Shown in pieces: positions 1 through 7,386 of a stretch of 64,000 nt of DNA. The notes beneath the pieces were generated by a model. The model was given only the letters and a program-made list of their open reading frames with translations. It searched no databases and was not told the origin of the DNA. Source of the stretch: an uncultured Algibacter sp. (GTDB taxonomy: Bacteria; Bacteroidota; Bacteroidia; Flavobacteriales; Flavobacteriaceae); NCBI RefSeq assembly GCF_947487605.1, contig NZ_CANKXK010000009.1, positions 1 through 64,000 of the forward strand, given 5' to 3'. The first letter of the stretch is position 1; each line of letters opens with the position of its first letter. The translations under genes were made by a program, and so were the position numbers.

Positions 1-39
1 ACTCAGCTCGTTTTTGTAAAACTTTGCTGAGTTTTTTTA
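1..39 (+). terminator. Rho-independent terminator at the left edge
   Basis: The arms ACTCAGC and GCTGAGT enclose an inner GTTTT/AAAAC stem, and a run of seven T follows directly. It would end transcription of a gene lying to the left of the window. The gene it serves cannot be seen. Confidence 0.7.
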
Positions 40-90
40 TTCTATTTTTATAAATCAACTTACTTCTGAAAGTGCCTGTTTTAGCAAATA

Positions 91-120
91 AAAAACCCAA
101 GAATTAATTTCTTGGGTTTT
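91..120 (-). terminator. Terminator downstream of tRNA-Met
   Basis: A near-perfect hairpin, AAAACCCAAGAA / TTTCTTGGGTTTT with a TTAA loop, lies just past the 3' end of the minus-strand tRNA. A- and T-runs on both sides make it usable in both directions. Confidence 0.7.
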
Positions 121-133
121 CTGTTAATAAATG

Positions 134-207
134 TAGCGAGAGGGGGGCACGATCCCCCGACCTCCGGGTTATGAATCCGACGCTCTAACCAGCTGAGCTA
201 CCTCGCC
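134..207 (-). tRNA. tRNA-Met (anticodon CAT)
   Basis: On the minus strand the sequence folds into a full cloverleaf. The D-arm is GCTCAGCTGGTTAGAGC, the anticodon loop TTCATAA, and the T-stem GGGGG/CCCCC. The acceptor stem has G-U pairs at both ends. The 3' CCA is not encoded. The T-loop reads ATCGTGC, so the usual T54/A58 pair appears swapped to A54/T58, and pair 31-39 is A-C. A CAT anticodon can belong to elongator Met, initiator Met or Ile2. Initiator features (unpaired 1-72 and three G-C pairs in the anticodon stem) are not seen, so elongator Met is most likely. It has its own promoter and terminator. Confidence 0.92.
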
Positions 208-221
208 ATAATTTAAGGCTG

Positions 222-251
222 CAAATATAAAAACAATATTAATGCTTACAA
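222..251 (-). promoter_or_regulatory. Bacteroidota-type promoter of tRNA-Met
   Basis: Reading the minus strand, TTG (249-251) is followed after exactly 19 nt by TATATTTG (222-229). This fits the TTG-N19-TAnnTTTG consensus of the primary sigma factor in Bacteroidota. The -7 box lies about 15 nt before the mature tRNA 5' end. Confidence 0.65.
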
Positions 252-340
252 ACATTACTTTAGTAAAATATTATTAAAAATAGTTGTATAACTTATCAAT
301 TAATGTATATATTGAGCATCATATTATTTAATGTTTACTT

Positions 341-733
341 ATGGACGATAAAGTTAAATTTGAAATAGAGTTTCCTATTCATGCATCACCTCAGTTGTTG
401 TATCAATATATATCGACACCTTCTGGTTTATCTGAATGGTTTTCTGATAATGTAAATTCTAGAGGCGAACTATTTACTTTTATTTGGGATGATAGCGAAG
501 AACAGGCTAAATTATTAAGTAAAAAAAGTGGTGAGCGTGTTAAGTTTAGATGGGTTGAACATGAAGAAGAAGAACTTTCTTGTTATTTTGAAATTCGTAT
601 TCAAGTAGACGAAATCACCAAAGATGTATCGCTAATGATTACCGATTTTGCAGATGAAGATGAAGTCGATGAAGCAAAAATGCTGTGGGATAATCAGATA
701 TCCGATTTAAAACAGGTTTTAGGCTCAGCCTAA
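341..733 (+). CDS. START-like (SRPBCC superfamily) domain protein
   Basis: This 130-residue protein has the helix-grip pattern seen in small AHSA1/START-like proteins of Bacteroidota. The opening strand is VKFEIEFPIHASPQLLYQYISTPSG, an SGLSEWF segment follows, and the C-terminal half ends in a long helix (DEAKMLWDNQISDLKQVL). There is no signal peptide or membrane segment, so it is cytosolic. The family probably binds a hydrophobic ligand, but neither ligand nor pathway is known. It starts at an ATG about 90 nt right of the tRNA promoter. A terminator beginning 30 nt after its stop separates it from the aminotransferase gene. Confidence 0.8.
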   Translation: MDDKVKFEIEFPIHASPQLLYQYISTPSGLSEWFSDNVNSRGELFTFIWDDSEEQAKLLSKKSGERVKFRWVEHEEEELSCYFEIRIQVDEITKDVSLMITDFADEDEVDEAKMLWDNQISDLKQVLGSA

Positions 734-762
734 ATTTATAATACATTTTAAATTATATTTGT

Positions 763-797
763 CCAGCTCAAAATTTTTAAACGAGCTGGATTTTTTT
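763..797 (+). terminator. Terminator after the START-like gene
   Basis: CCAGCTC (763-769) pairs with GAGCTGG (783-789) and is followed by A and seven T. The ORF-track start at 759 (TTG) lies just before this hairpin, which argues against that start for the next gene. Confidence 0.8.
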
Positions 798-1640
798 ATG
801 ATAAATTTTAACGGAACTATTCAAGAAGAAAACACGAAGTTATCTATTAAAAATAGAGGATATGCTTATGGTGATGCATTATTTGAAACAATTAAATCTG
901 TTTATGGAAAACTATTGTTTTGGGAGGATCATTATTTTAGATTGATGGCTTCTATGCGTATAATGCGAATGGAAATCCCCATGAATTTTACCATGGAATA
1001 TCTTGAAGAACAAATTCAAAAGACATTAATAGCATCTCAATTAGAAAAAGTTACCACCCGAGTGAAATTAACTGTACACCGAAATGAAGGTGGTTTATAT
1101 TTACCAGATAGCAATGATATTAGTTTTATAATTACGGTAAAGATTGTTGATTCCGATTTTTACTTATTTAATGACAATGCTTACGAAGTTGATTTATTTA
1201 AGGACTATTATGTGTCAATTGGCTTACTTTCTACATTAAAAACTAACAATAAAGCTTTAAATGTTATTGGAAGTATATATTCTAAGGAAAACAACTTAGA
1301 TAATTGTTTGATTCTTAATACCAATAAAATGGTAGTTGAAGCATTAAATGGCAACCTATTTCTTGTAAAAGAGAATGTAATAAAAACACCGCCTATAAGC
1401 GATGGCTGTCTTAAAGGTGTTATGCGCAAACAAATTATTGAAATAATAAACAGTATTCCTGAATATGAAGTTATAGAAGAATCTATTTCACCATTCGAAT
1501 TGCAAAAAGCAGATGAACTGTTTATAACTAATGTTATTGCCGGAATTCAACCAGTAACCAAATATAGAAAGAAACAATTCTCTAATATTGTTTCGAAATC
1601 ACTGCTTCAAAAATTGAATATAAAAGTGAGGTTGAACTAG
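798..1640 (+). CDS. Class IV PLP-dependent aminotransferase (BCAT/ADC-lyase fold)
   Basis: This 280-residue protein belongs to the fold-type IV PLP enzymes: branched-chain aminotransferase, D-amino acid aminotransferase and aminodeoxychorismate lyase (PabC). Visible family features are RGYAYGDALFETI near the N-terminus, LKTNNKALNVI holding the likely PLP lysine, and the late ELFITNVIAGIQPV block that binds the cofactor phosphate. The substrate cannot be fixed from sequence; a PabC-like role in folate synthesis is possible. The start was moved from the track TTG at 759 to the ATG at 798, because a terminator lies between them and MINFNG is the usual N-terminus. It converges with yqgE, and both stop codons share one CTAG. 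Confidence 0.85.
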   Translation: MINFNGTIQEENTKLSIKNRGYAYGDALFETIKSVYGKLLFWEDHYFRLMASMRIMRMEIPMNFTMEYLEEQIQKTLIASQLEKVTTRVKLTVHRNEGGLYLPDSNDISFIITVKIVDSDFYLFNDNAYEVDLFKDYYVSIGLLSTLKTNNKALNVIGSIYSKENNLDNCLILNTNKMVVEALNGNLFLVKENVIKTPPISDGCLKGVMRKQIIEIINSIPEYEVIEESISPFELQKADELFITNVIAGIQPVTKYRKKQFSNIVSKSLLQKLNIKVRLN

Positions 1641-2197
1641 TTGTAACTAGGATTTTCTGGTGCGTTAGACCATATGCTGTATTCGCCACCAAGTTCTAGC
1701 ATTTTTTCTTTCCAGAATGTTTCATAATCTTTTTCGATAATATTTTTTTTGTAAATATTTTCCGAAATAAGCCATGAATTTGCTTTAAGTTCATTTTCTA
1801 ACTGGTCGGAATCCCAACCTGAGTAGCCAAGAAAAAAGCGAATATCATTTTCCTTTATCCTTTTGTTTGCAATAAGTTCAGCAACTTTTGAAAAATCACC
1901 ACCCCAGAAAATACCAAGTGAAATTTCAATACTGTTTGGAATTAAATCGGGTACCTTATGTATAAAATATAAATTATCCTGTTCTACAGGGCCGCCATTA
2001 TAAACTTTATAATTGGCATCAATTTCTGGAACTAAATCGTTGATACTATATTCTAACGGTTTATTAAGAATAAAACCAATAGAGCCTTCGGGGTTATGAT
2101 CGGCCAACAATACAATAGAGCGATTAAAGGAAACGTCTCCAATTATTGCTGGTTCTGCGATTAACAAATTACCTTTTTCTGGTTTTGCCGAAGTCAT
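1637..2197 (-). CDS. YqgE/AlgH family protein (UPF0301)
   Basis: A 186-residue protein of the YqgE/AlgH family. The N-terminus GNLLIAEPAI..DVSFNRSIVLLADHNPEGSIGFILNKPL is the signature block, and GGPV and FFLGYSGWDSDQLENEL are the two other conserved stretches. It is a cytosolic protein of unknown biochemical role; AlgH in Pseudomonas was linked to alginate regulation. The length is normal. It stands as a single gene between the aminotransferase, which converges on it tail to tail, and the HU gene on the same strand. Confidence 0.9.
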   Translation of the reverse strand: MTSAKPEKGNLLIAEPAIIGDVSFNRSIVLLADHNPEGSIGFILNKPLEYSINDLVPEIDANYKVYNGGPVEQDNLYFIHKVPDLIPNSIEISLGIFWGGDFSKVAELIANKRIKENDIRFFLGYSGWDSDQLENELKANSWLISENIYKKNIIEKDYETFWKEKMLELGGEYSIWSNAPENPSYN

Positions 2198-2270
2198 AAA
2201 CTTGAGTAATTTAATATTTAAATCTAAGATTTATTTATTAAAAATGCAACTACCAACTATTAATAAACAA

Positions 2271-2297
2271 AAATGCCTTCAAAATTGAAGGCATTTT
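2271..2297 (-). terminator. Terminator of the HU gene
   Basis: AAATGCCTTC (2271-2280) pairs with GAAGGCATTT (2287-2296). On the minus strand the hairpin is followed by a T-rich run. It lies 22 nt past the HU stop codon. Confidence 0.75.
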
Positions 2298-2318
2298 ATA
2301 AAATATTTAAAAAGTAAA

Positions 2319-2591
2319 TTAGTTTACTGCGCTAGATAAATCTGAACCAGCTTTAAACTTTACTACGTTTTTTGCTTTTATTTTTATAGTAGCTCCTGTT
2401 TGAGGGTTTCTTCCTTCTCTTGCAGCTCTTCTTGAAACTGACCAAGAACCGAAACCAACTAAAGAAACTCTGTTACCTTTTTGTAAAGCGCCTTCAATTT
2501 CTATTAGAGCACACTCTAAAGCTTTTTTTGCAGCTGCTTTAGTAATTCCAGCGTGTTCTGCCATTGCGTCGATTAAATCTGTTTTGTTCAT
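2319..2591 (-). CDS. HU-family nucleoid DNA-binding protein
   Basis: A 90-residue histone-like protein starting MNKTDLIDAMAEHAGITKAAAKKAL. It contains the conserved VSLVGFGSWSVSRRAAREGRNPQTGATIKIKAKNVVKFKAG block that forms the beta arms. The arm residues RNPQTG, which insert into the minor groove, are intact. It binds and bends DNA as a dimer and compacts the nucleoid. The length is typical. A well-formed promoter lies about 55 nt upstream and a terminator directly downstream, so it is a single-gene transcript. Confidence 0.96.
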   Translation of the reverse strand: MNKTDLIDAMAEHAGITKAAAKKALECALIEIEGALQKGNRVSLVGFGSWSVSRRAAREGRNPQTGATIKIKAKNVVKFKAGSDLSSAVN

Positions 2592-2646
2592 AATATAAAT
2601 TTTAATTATTAATAAATTGGTTAAACAATTTTTGTTAAATCCTCTA

Positions 2647-2676
2647 CAAATTTATACGGATTATGCAACCATGCAA
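2647..2676 (-). promoter_or_regulatory. Promoter of the HU gene
   Basis: On the minus strand TTG (2674-2676) and TAAATTTG (2647-2654) are separated by exactly 19 nt. This fits the Bacteroidota TTG-N19-TAnnTTTG pattern. It predicts a leader of about 50 nt. Confidence 0.7.
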
Positions 2677-2780
2677 GTAATAGCAAGCGAAATGCATGCT
2701 ATTGTTGATAACTTGATGCATTTGTTAATAACGGAAGTGTATTTTATCGATGTTTTATTAATATCAGTGATAGTAGGGCT

Positions 2781-3728
2781 TCAGAGAACTTTAGCATTAG
2801 AATCAAAATGATATCCATTTAGAAGTGATTTTACATCCATTTTACGTTTACCAGGAAGCTTAATTTCTATCAAATTTATATAACCACCTGCTACAGCTAT
2901 CTTTAATTCTTTTTTATTAGATATAATGTTACCAATGGGTAATTTATGTTCAAAAATTTCTTTTTCAGATTTATAAATTTTAATATCAAAAGAATCATCA
3001 CCATTAATTATTGAAGTATAAGCAGCAGGGTACGGACTCAAGCCACGAATCTTATTATATATATTGTCTATAGAATCTGTCCAGTCTATTTTACAGTTAT
3101 CACGATTAAGTTTATAAGCTGTTTTTAAATCTGGGATATCTATTTGTGGTGTAGTATTAACTTTATTCTTTTTAATTAAGGAAACAGTTTTTAAAACGAG
3201 CTCACTTCCTAATAGCATTAATTTATCATGGAGGCTTCCTGCATCTTTCTTAGAATCAATTGGGGTTTCTTCCTGCAAAATCATTTCTCCTGTATCAATC
3301 TTATCGTCAATAAAGAATGTAGAAACACCTGTTTTTGTTTCACCATTAATAATAGCCCAATTTATGGGAGCTGCACCACGATAGTTTGGTAATAAGGATG
3401 CATGTAAATTAAAAGTGCCATACTTGGGCATTTGCCAAACAACTTTGGGTAACATTCTAAAAGCTACCACTATTTGTAAATTAGCATTTAGATATTCTAA
3501 TGCTTTTATAAAATGGTCGTCTTTTAAATTTGTAGGCTGTAGAATATTTAAACCTTGCGATTTTGAATATACTTTCACGGCACTTTCATGTAACTTACGA
3601 CCGCGACCAGCAGGCTTATCTGGAGCTGTAATAACACCTACAATATTATAGTTGTTTTTAACCAAAGCTTTTAAAGTATTAACCGCAAAGTCGGGAGTTC
3701 CCATAAATATAATTCTTAAATCCCTCAT
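2781..3728 (-). CDS. fmt: Methionyl-tRNA formyltransferase
   Basis: This 315-residue enzyme transfers a formyl group from 10-formyl-THF to Met-tRNA(fMet) before translation initiation. The N-terminus IIFMGTPDFAV, the block NLHASLLPNYRGAAPINWA with the catalytic Asn and His, the SLLPxYRG motif, and IDTGEMI with the catalytic Asp are all intact. The C-terminal OB-like domain follows. The start codon overlaps the recQ stop by 4 nt (ATGA), which indicates translational coupling in the order ATPase-recQ-fmt. The formate-THF ligase gene lies in the same window but in a separate transcript. Confidence 0.96.
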   Translation of the reverse strand: MRDLRIIFMGTPDFAVNTLKALVKNNYNIVGVITAPDKPAGRGRKLHESAVKVYSKSQGLNILQPTNLKDDHFIKALEYLNANLQIVVAFRMLPKVVWQMPKYGTFNLHASLLPNYRGAAPINWAIINGETKTGVSTFFIDDKIDTGEMILQEETPIDSKKDAGSLHDKLMLLGSELVLKTVSLIKKNKVNTTPQIDIPDLKTAYKLNRDNCKIDWTDSIDNIYNKIRGLSPYPAAYTSIINGDDSFDIKIYKSEKEIFEHKLPIGNIISNKKELKIAVAGGYINLIEIKLPGKRKMDVKSLLNGYHFDSNAKVL

Positions 3729-5629
3729 AAATGACTTAATTTATATGTGTTTGTTTTTGTTAGACGTATAATATCGTGTTCTAGTAAAATAGCTAGTGTT
3801 TCTTTAATGTCTTTTTCTGAAAAGTCTAAAGCTGAAACCATAGCTCTTGATGACTGTTCTTCAACTTCTAGTAATTCTATTATACATTTTTTTATAGAAT
3901 TTATATCTTTAGAAGCGTTATTTTTTTTTGATTTAAGGCAAACAGTACAAATACCACAAGGTTCTATTTCTTTTTCACCAAAATAGGCGAGTAGCTGCGT
4001 GCTTTTGCAAACGGTATCATTTTCAGTATAGTCAAGAATCGCTTTTACCTGTTCTTGTTTTAGCTTGTTTTGTTGCTCAATAATTGTAGCAATACGATTA
4101 ATGGTTTTGTCATCTTCTCTTGGCTGAATAAAGGTTACTTGAGCATCTGTTTTTGCTAAATGTAAATTTATAATGCCATCATTTTCTAATTGTTGGAGGA
4201 TCTTGATAACATGAGATTCAGATGTTGAAGCTTTTTCAGCAACTCTAATAGTATTTATTTTAGTGTTGTGGTCAAAAATACCACCATAAACACGTAGCAT
4301 GGATTTAACCGTTAAAACTAAGTCTTGATGTGTTTCTAAATAATTAAATAGAGAAGGACTCGATATTATAAATTGAACCGAAACATTATTTTTAAATTGC
4401 TTAGAAAGGTTAATAACACTATTTCTATCTAGTAATAGTAATGCATTATATGTTAAAATAGTACTGAATTTATAGGTTTTGCAAAATGAATTAAAATTAA
4501 AATCATGTACAGTAAAAGCGCCTTCACCATAAGAAATTTGAAAGTAGTTACATAGTTTTCTATATACCTGTTTTACAAAATCAACAGATGGCAATACTTT
4601 TAAAAATTGATTTTTAACTAAAACTTCATCACTATTGTTTTTCAATAAAATAGCGAATGCTTTATCGCCATTTCTTCCCGCGCGACCGGCTTCTTGAAAA
4701 TAACTTTCAATACTTTCTGGTAAATTAATATGGATAACCGTTTTTACATCTGGTTTATCAATTCCCATACCAAAGGCATTTGTAGCTACCATAACTTGGC
4801 TTTGGTTATTAAGCCAGAGATTCATATTATCTTCTTTTTCATTATTCGATAAGCCGCCATGATAAAAAGTTGCAGAAATATTTTTCGATTTTAAAAAAGA
4901 GGATAGTTCTATAGTTAGTTTTCTGTTTCTAACATAGATAATTGATGATGCCTTATGCTTCTTTAAAATGGACTCAATACGATAGTATTTATCGTTTTCA
5001 TGTAAGACCATATAAGCTAAATTGGAACGAAAAAAAGATTGTTTAAAGATTTTTGGTTGAATAAAATCGAGTTCTTTGGTAATGTCTTTAATAATATGTG
5101 TTCTTGCAGAAGCAGTAAGCGCAATTACATTTACAGTGGGATGCAATTGTCTTAATAATACAATATTCTTATAAGCTGGTCTAAAATCGTTACCCCATTG
5201 CGAAATACAATGTGCCTCATCTACAGCAATTAAATTTACATGCATTTGTTTGATGCGATCCTGCACCAATTCTTGTTGTAAACGTTCTGGAGATAGATAT
5301 AAAAATTTATAATTTCCATAAATACAATTATCTAAAAGCGTATCTAAGTCGTTAAAAGAAATACCGCTCGTAAGTGCCATCGCTTTTATGCCTTTTGCTT
5401 GTAGCGCTTTTACTTGGTCTTTCATTAATGCTACCAACGGCGATACAACAATGCAAATACCGTCTTTGGCTAATGCAGGTATTTGAAAGCAAACCGATTT
5501 ACCGCCACCTGTTGGTAATAAAGCAAACGTGTCTTCTCCTTCAATTACAGCATTAATAATGGCTTCTTGTTGAGGTCTAAATGCTGTAAAATTCCAATAA
5601 CGCTCTAATATGTTTACAGGATGAGTCAA
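3725..5629 (-). CDS. recQ: ATP-dependent DNA helicase RecQ
   Basis: A 634-residue superfamily 2 helicase that unwinds DNA 3' to 5' in recombination and repair. Helicase motifs in order are FRPQQEAI (motif 0), LPTGGGKSVCFQ (Walker A), VDEAHCISQWGNDFRP (DEAH plus aromatic-rich loop), LTASA, the YHGGL region, MGIDKPDV and QEAGRAGRNG. The C-terminal part has a zinc-binding pattern, with Cys residues at NDTVCKST and CGICTVC, and a winged helix. No clear HRDC domain follows, so it is a shorter RecQ type. It sits 5 nt after the AAA ATPase gene and overlaps fmt. Confidence 0.95.
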   Translation of the reverse strand: MTHPVNILERYWNFTAFRPQQEAIINAVIEGEDTFALLPTGGGKSVCFQIPALAKDGICIVVSPLVALMKDQVKALQAKGIKAMALTSGISFNDLDTLLDNCIYGNYKFLYLSPERLQQELVQDRIKQMHVNLIAVDEAHCISQWGNDFRPAYKNIVLLRQLHPTVNVIALTASARTHIIKDITKELDFIQPKIFKQSFFRSNLAYMVLHENDKYYRIESILKKHKASSIIYVRNRKLTIELSSFLKSKNISATFYHGGLSNNEKEDNMNLWLNNQSQVMVATNAFGMGIDKPDVKTVIHINLPESIESYFQEAGRAGRNGDKAFAILLKNNSDEVLVKNQFLKVLPSVDFVKQVYRKLCNYFQISYGEGAFTVHDFNFNSFCKTYKFSTILTYNALLLLDRNSVINLSKQFKNNVSVQFIISSPSLFNYLETHQDLVLTVKSMLRVYGGIFDHNTKINTIRVAEKASTSESHVIKILQQLENDGIINLHLAKTDAQVTFIQPREDDKTINRIATIIEQQNKLKQEQVKAILDYTENDTVCKSTQLLAYFGEKEIEPCGICTVCLKSKKNNASKDINSIKKCIIELLEVEEQSSRAMVSALDFSEKDIKETLAILLEHDIIRLTKTNTYKLSHL

Positions 5630-5634
5630 TGAGT

Positions 5635-6189
5635 TTATAGACTATTTATGATATGATTTGTACGCTCTTCTATACTACCAAAAGGAACTTCAATAATATT
5701 ATACCCAAATTTTTTATAAGTATGCTCTAGATGGTCATGAATTTTCAATACTTCATCAAAACTTTCAAATCGACCACTGTCGGGTTTATATATTGCTTTC
5801 CATGGCGGAAGTAAAAAGACATCTGTATACATATGCTTATTACAAGCATTTGTAAATAAGTCTCCATATTCTTGATTAAAGAAGTCCATATAAGCCAAAA
5901 CATCTGGGATACCACGGTCAAAAAAACAAGTTTCTTCACTTAAAGAATCCACTTGTTTAAATTGATTAATTCGGCCATTTAGTAACCGTGTATTAAAATC
6001 TAATGGGTCTTTAGCAAAAACAATTGGGTTAGAAATATGGGTTGAAACATCTACTTCCTTTTTGGCTTCAGAAGTTAATGATCTTATAACTTCGTCAAAA
6101 CAATAAAATCCTTTTGCTTTTAAAGCATTTATAACCGAGGTTTTTCCTGTTCCTGCACTACCTGTAATTACAATTTTTTTTGTATTCAA
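5635..6189 (-). CDS. Small AAA_28-type ATPase/kinase
   Basis: A 184-residue P-loop protein beginning MNTKKIVITGSAGTGKTSVI, with Walker A GSAGTGKT. FDEVIRSL follows, then CFFDRGIPDVLAYMDF, which is a DxGxxD-like pattern seen in predicted ATPases of the AAA_28 family (related to NadR-type kinase domains). It is cytosolic with no membrane segment. Its substrate is not known. It is the first gene of an apparent operon with recQ (5-nt gap) and fmt, but it is probably a passenger rather than a repair factor. Confidence 0.8.
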   Translation of the reverse strand: MNTKKIVITGSAGTGKTSVINALKAKGFYCFDEVIRSLTSEAKKEVDVSTHISNPIVFAKDPLDFNTRLLNGRINQFKQVDSLSEETCFFDRGIPDVLAYMDFFNQEYGDLFTNACNKHMYTDVFLLPPWKAIYKPDSGRFESFDEVLKIHDHLEHTYKKFGYNIIEVPFGSIEERTNHIINSL

Positions 6190-6385
6190 TTCAACATTAT
6201 TTGCTGTAAAAATCGGAATTTAACTGCTATAAAAAAAATAGAAAGGAAACCGACATGATTAAAATTATTATTAAAATTTAAGGCAATGATTATTTTAAAT
6301 ATTAAAGGATACATGAAACAATAAAAAAAACAATAAAATAAATTCATGAAACTGTATATTTGTTGCTTAAAAATTGACAAAGAGC

Positions 6386-6673
6386 ATGCCTTCAAATTCA
6401 GAAGAATTTTATAAAAAACTAAGAGTCCAATTATACGATACCGCTTTATGGCCTTCGGAGTATCTGTATAAATTTATAGTAACAACCAATTCAGAAAAAA
6501 TAGAGCAAATAGAATCGCTTTTCGATAACATGGGGGCTGTAATAAACACAAAAGAATCTAAGAACGGAAAATACACCAGTGTTTCTATTAATGTAAAGAT
6601 GAAAAACCCAGATGCAGTAATAGAAAAATATAAAGAAGTTTCAGAAAAAGTTGAGGGCGTGATAAGCCTATAG
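6386..6673 (+). CDS. DUF493 family protein (YbeD-like)
   Basis: A 95-residue ACT-like alpha/beta protein with the DUF493 pattern: WPSEYLYKFIVTTN, a middle VSINVKMKNPDAVIEKY, and a final VEGVISL. Its E. coli relative YbeD is a small fold protein whose exact role is unsettled. The track start at 6374 is a TTG; the ATG at 6386 (MPSNSEEF) is preferred because it precedes the conserved region. A TATATTTG box lies about 24 nt upstream (6355-6362), but no -33 TTG was found at the usual distance. Confidence 0.85.
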   Translation: MPSNSEEFYKKLRVQLYDTALWPSEYLYKFIVTTNSEKIEQIESLFDNMGAVINTKESKNGKYTSVSINVKMKNPDAVIEKYKEVSEKVEGVISL

Positions 6674-6739
6674 TTTTTTTTTGTATTTTGCGCTTGCATA
6701 GCAACTACATGCACAAACATTTAACTCTACACATTTATT

Positions 6740-7381
6740 TTGATAGATAATTTAGAATACAACACAGAGCGTGAACATTTAATAATTCCAGAATACGGAC
6801 GTCATTTACAGAAAATGATTAATCACGCTAAAAGTCGCGAAACAAAAGAAGAGCGCGATAAATTAGCAAAAGCCATTATATCTGTAATGGGAAATTTACA
6901 ACCGCATTTAAGGGATGTTCCAGACTTTCAACATAAGCTTTGGGATCAGCTTTTTATCATGTCTAATTTCGAATTAGATGCCGACTCGCCATACCCAAAA
7001 CCAACTAGGGAAGTTTTTGAAGAAGCACCAGAGCCTTTAAAATATCCTCAAAACCATCCGAAGTACCGTTTTTATGGTAATAATATAAAAACCATGATTG
7101 ATGTGGCTATGACATGGGAAGAAGGCGAATTAAAAGAAGCCTTGACCTATACCATTGCAAATCACATGAAAAAGTGTTTCTTGAACTGGAATAAAGACAC
7201 GGTTGAAGACGGCGTTATTTTTAATCATTTATTTGAATTATCTGATGGTAACATTGACTTACGAAACTCGGAAGAAGATTTATCAGATTCTACAAGTTTA
7301 ATGCGTACAAAAACTAAGTATAGTACTAATAAAAAAGGTGGCCATAAGAAAAATACCAACCGTCAAAGAAAACGCTACTAA
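6740..7381 (+). CDS. DUF4290 domain-containing protein
   Basis: A 213-residue protein family found in Bacteroidota, recognised from LEYNTEREHLIIPEYGRHLQKMI and the HPKYRFYGNNIKTMID block. The C-terminus is a Lys/Arg/Asn-rich tail (KKGGHKKNTNRQRKRY) that may bind nucleic acid or be disordered. Function is unknown. The frame is closed by a stop at 6722, and the only usual start codon before the conserved block is TTG at 6740, so a non-ATG start is likely. It lies 5 nt before murA, and the two are probably co-transcribed. Confidence 0.85.
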   Translation: MIDNLEYNTEREHLIIPEYGRHLQKMINHAKSRETKEERDKLAKAIISVMGNLQPHLRDVPDFQHKLWDQLFIMSNFELDADSPYPKPTREVFEEAPEPLKYPQNHPKYRFYGNNIKTMIDVAMTWEEGELKEALTYTIANHMKKCFLNWNKDTVEDGVIFNHLFELSDGNIDLRNSEEDLSDSTSLMRTKTKYSTNKKGGHKKNTNRQRKRY

Positions 7382-7386
7382 CATTT

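Noticed and set aside
759-797. N-terminal 13 residues of the 293-aa ORF
   Set aside because: The TTG start lies just ahead of a strong terminator hairpin; the aminotransferase fold begins at the ATG at 798.
2617-2811. 64-aa plus-strand ORF
   Set aside because: Covers the HU promoter and the end of fmt; no family features.
6186-6395. 69-aa minus-strand ORF before the AAA ATPase gene
   Set aside because: Low-complexity Phe/Ile/Asn-rich translation of AT-rich spacer; overlaps the DUF493 start.
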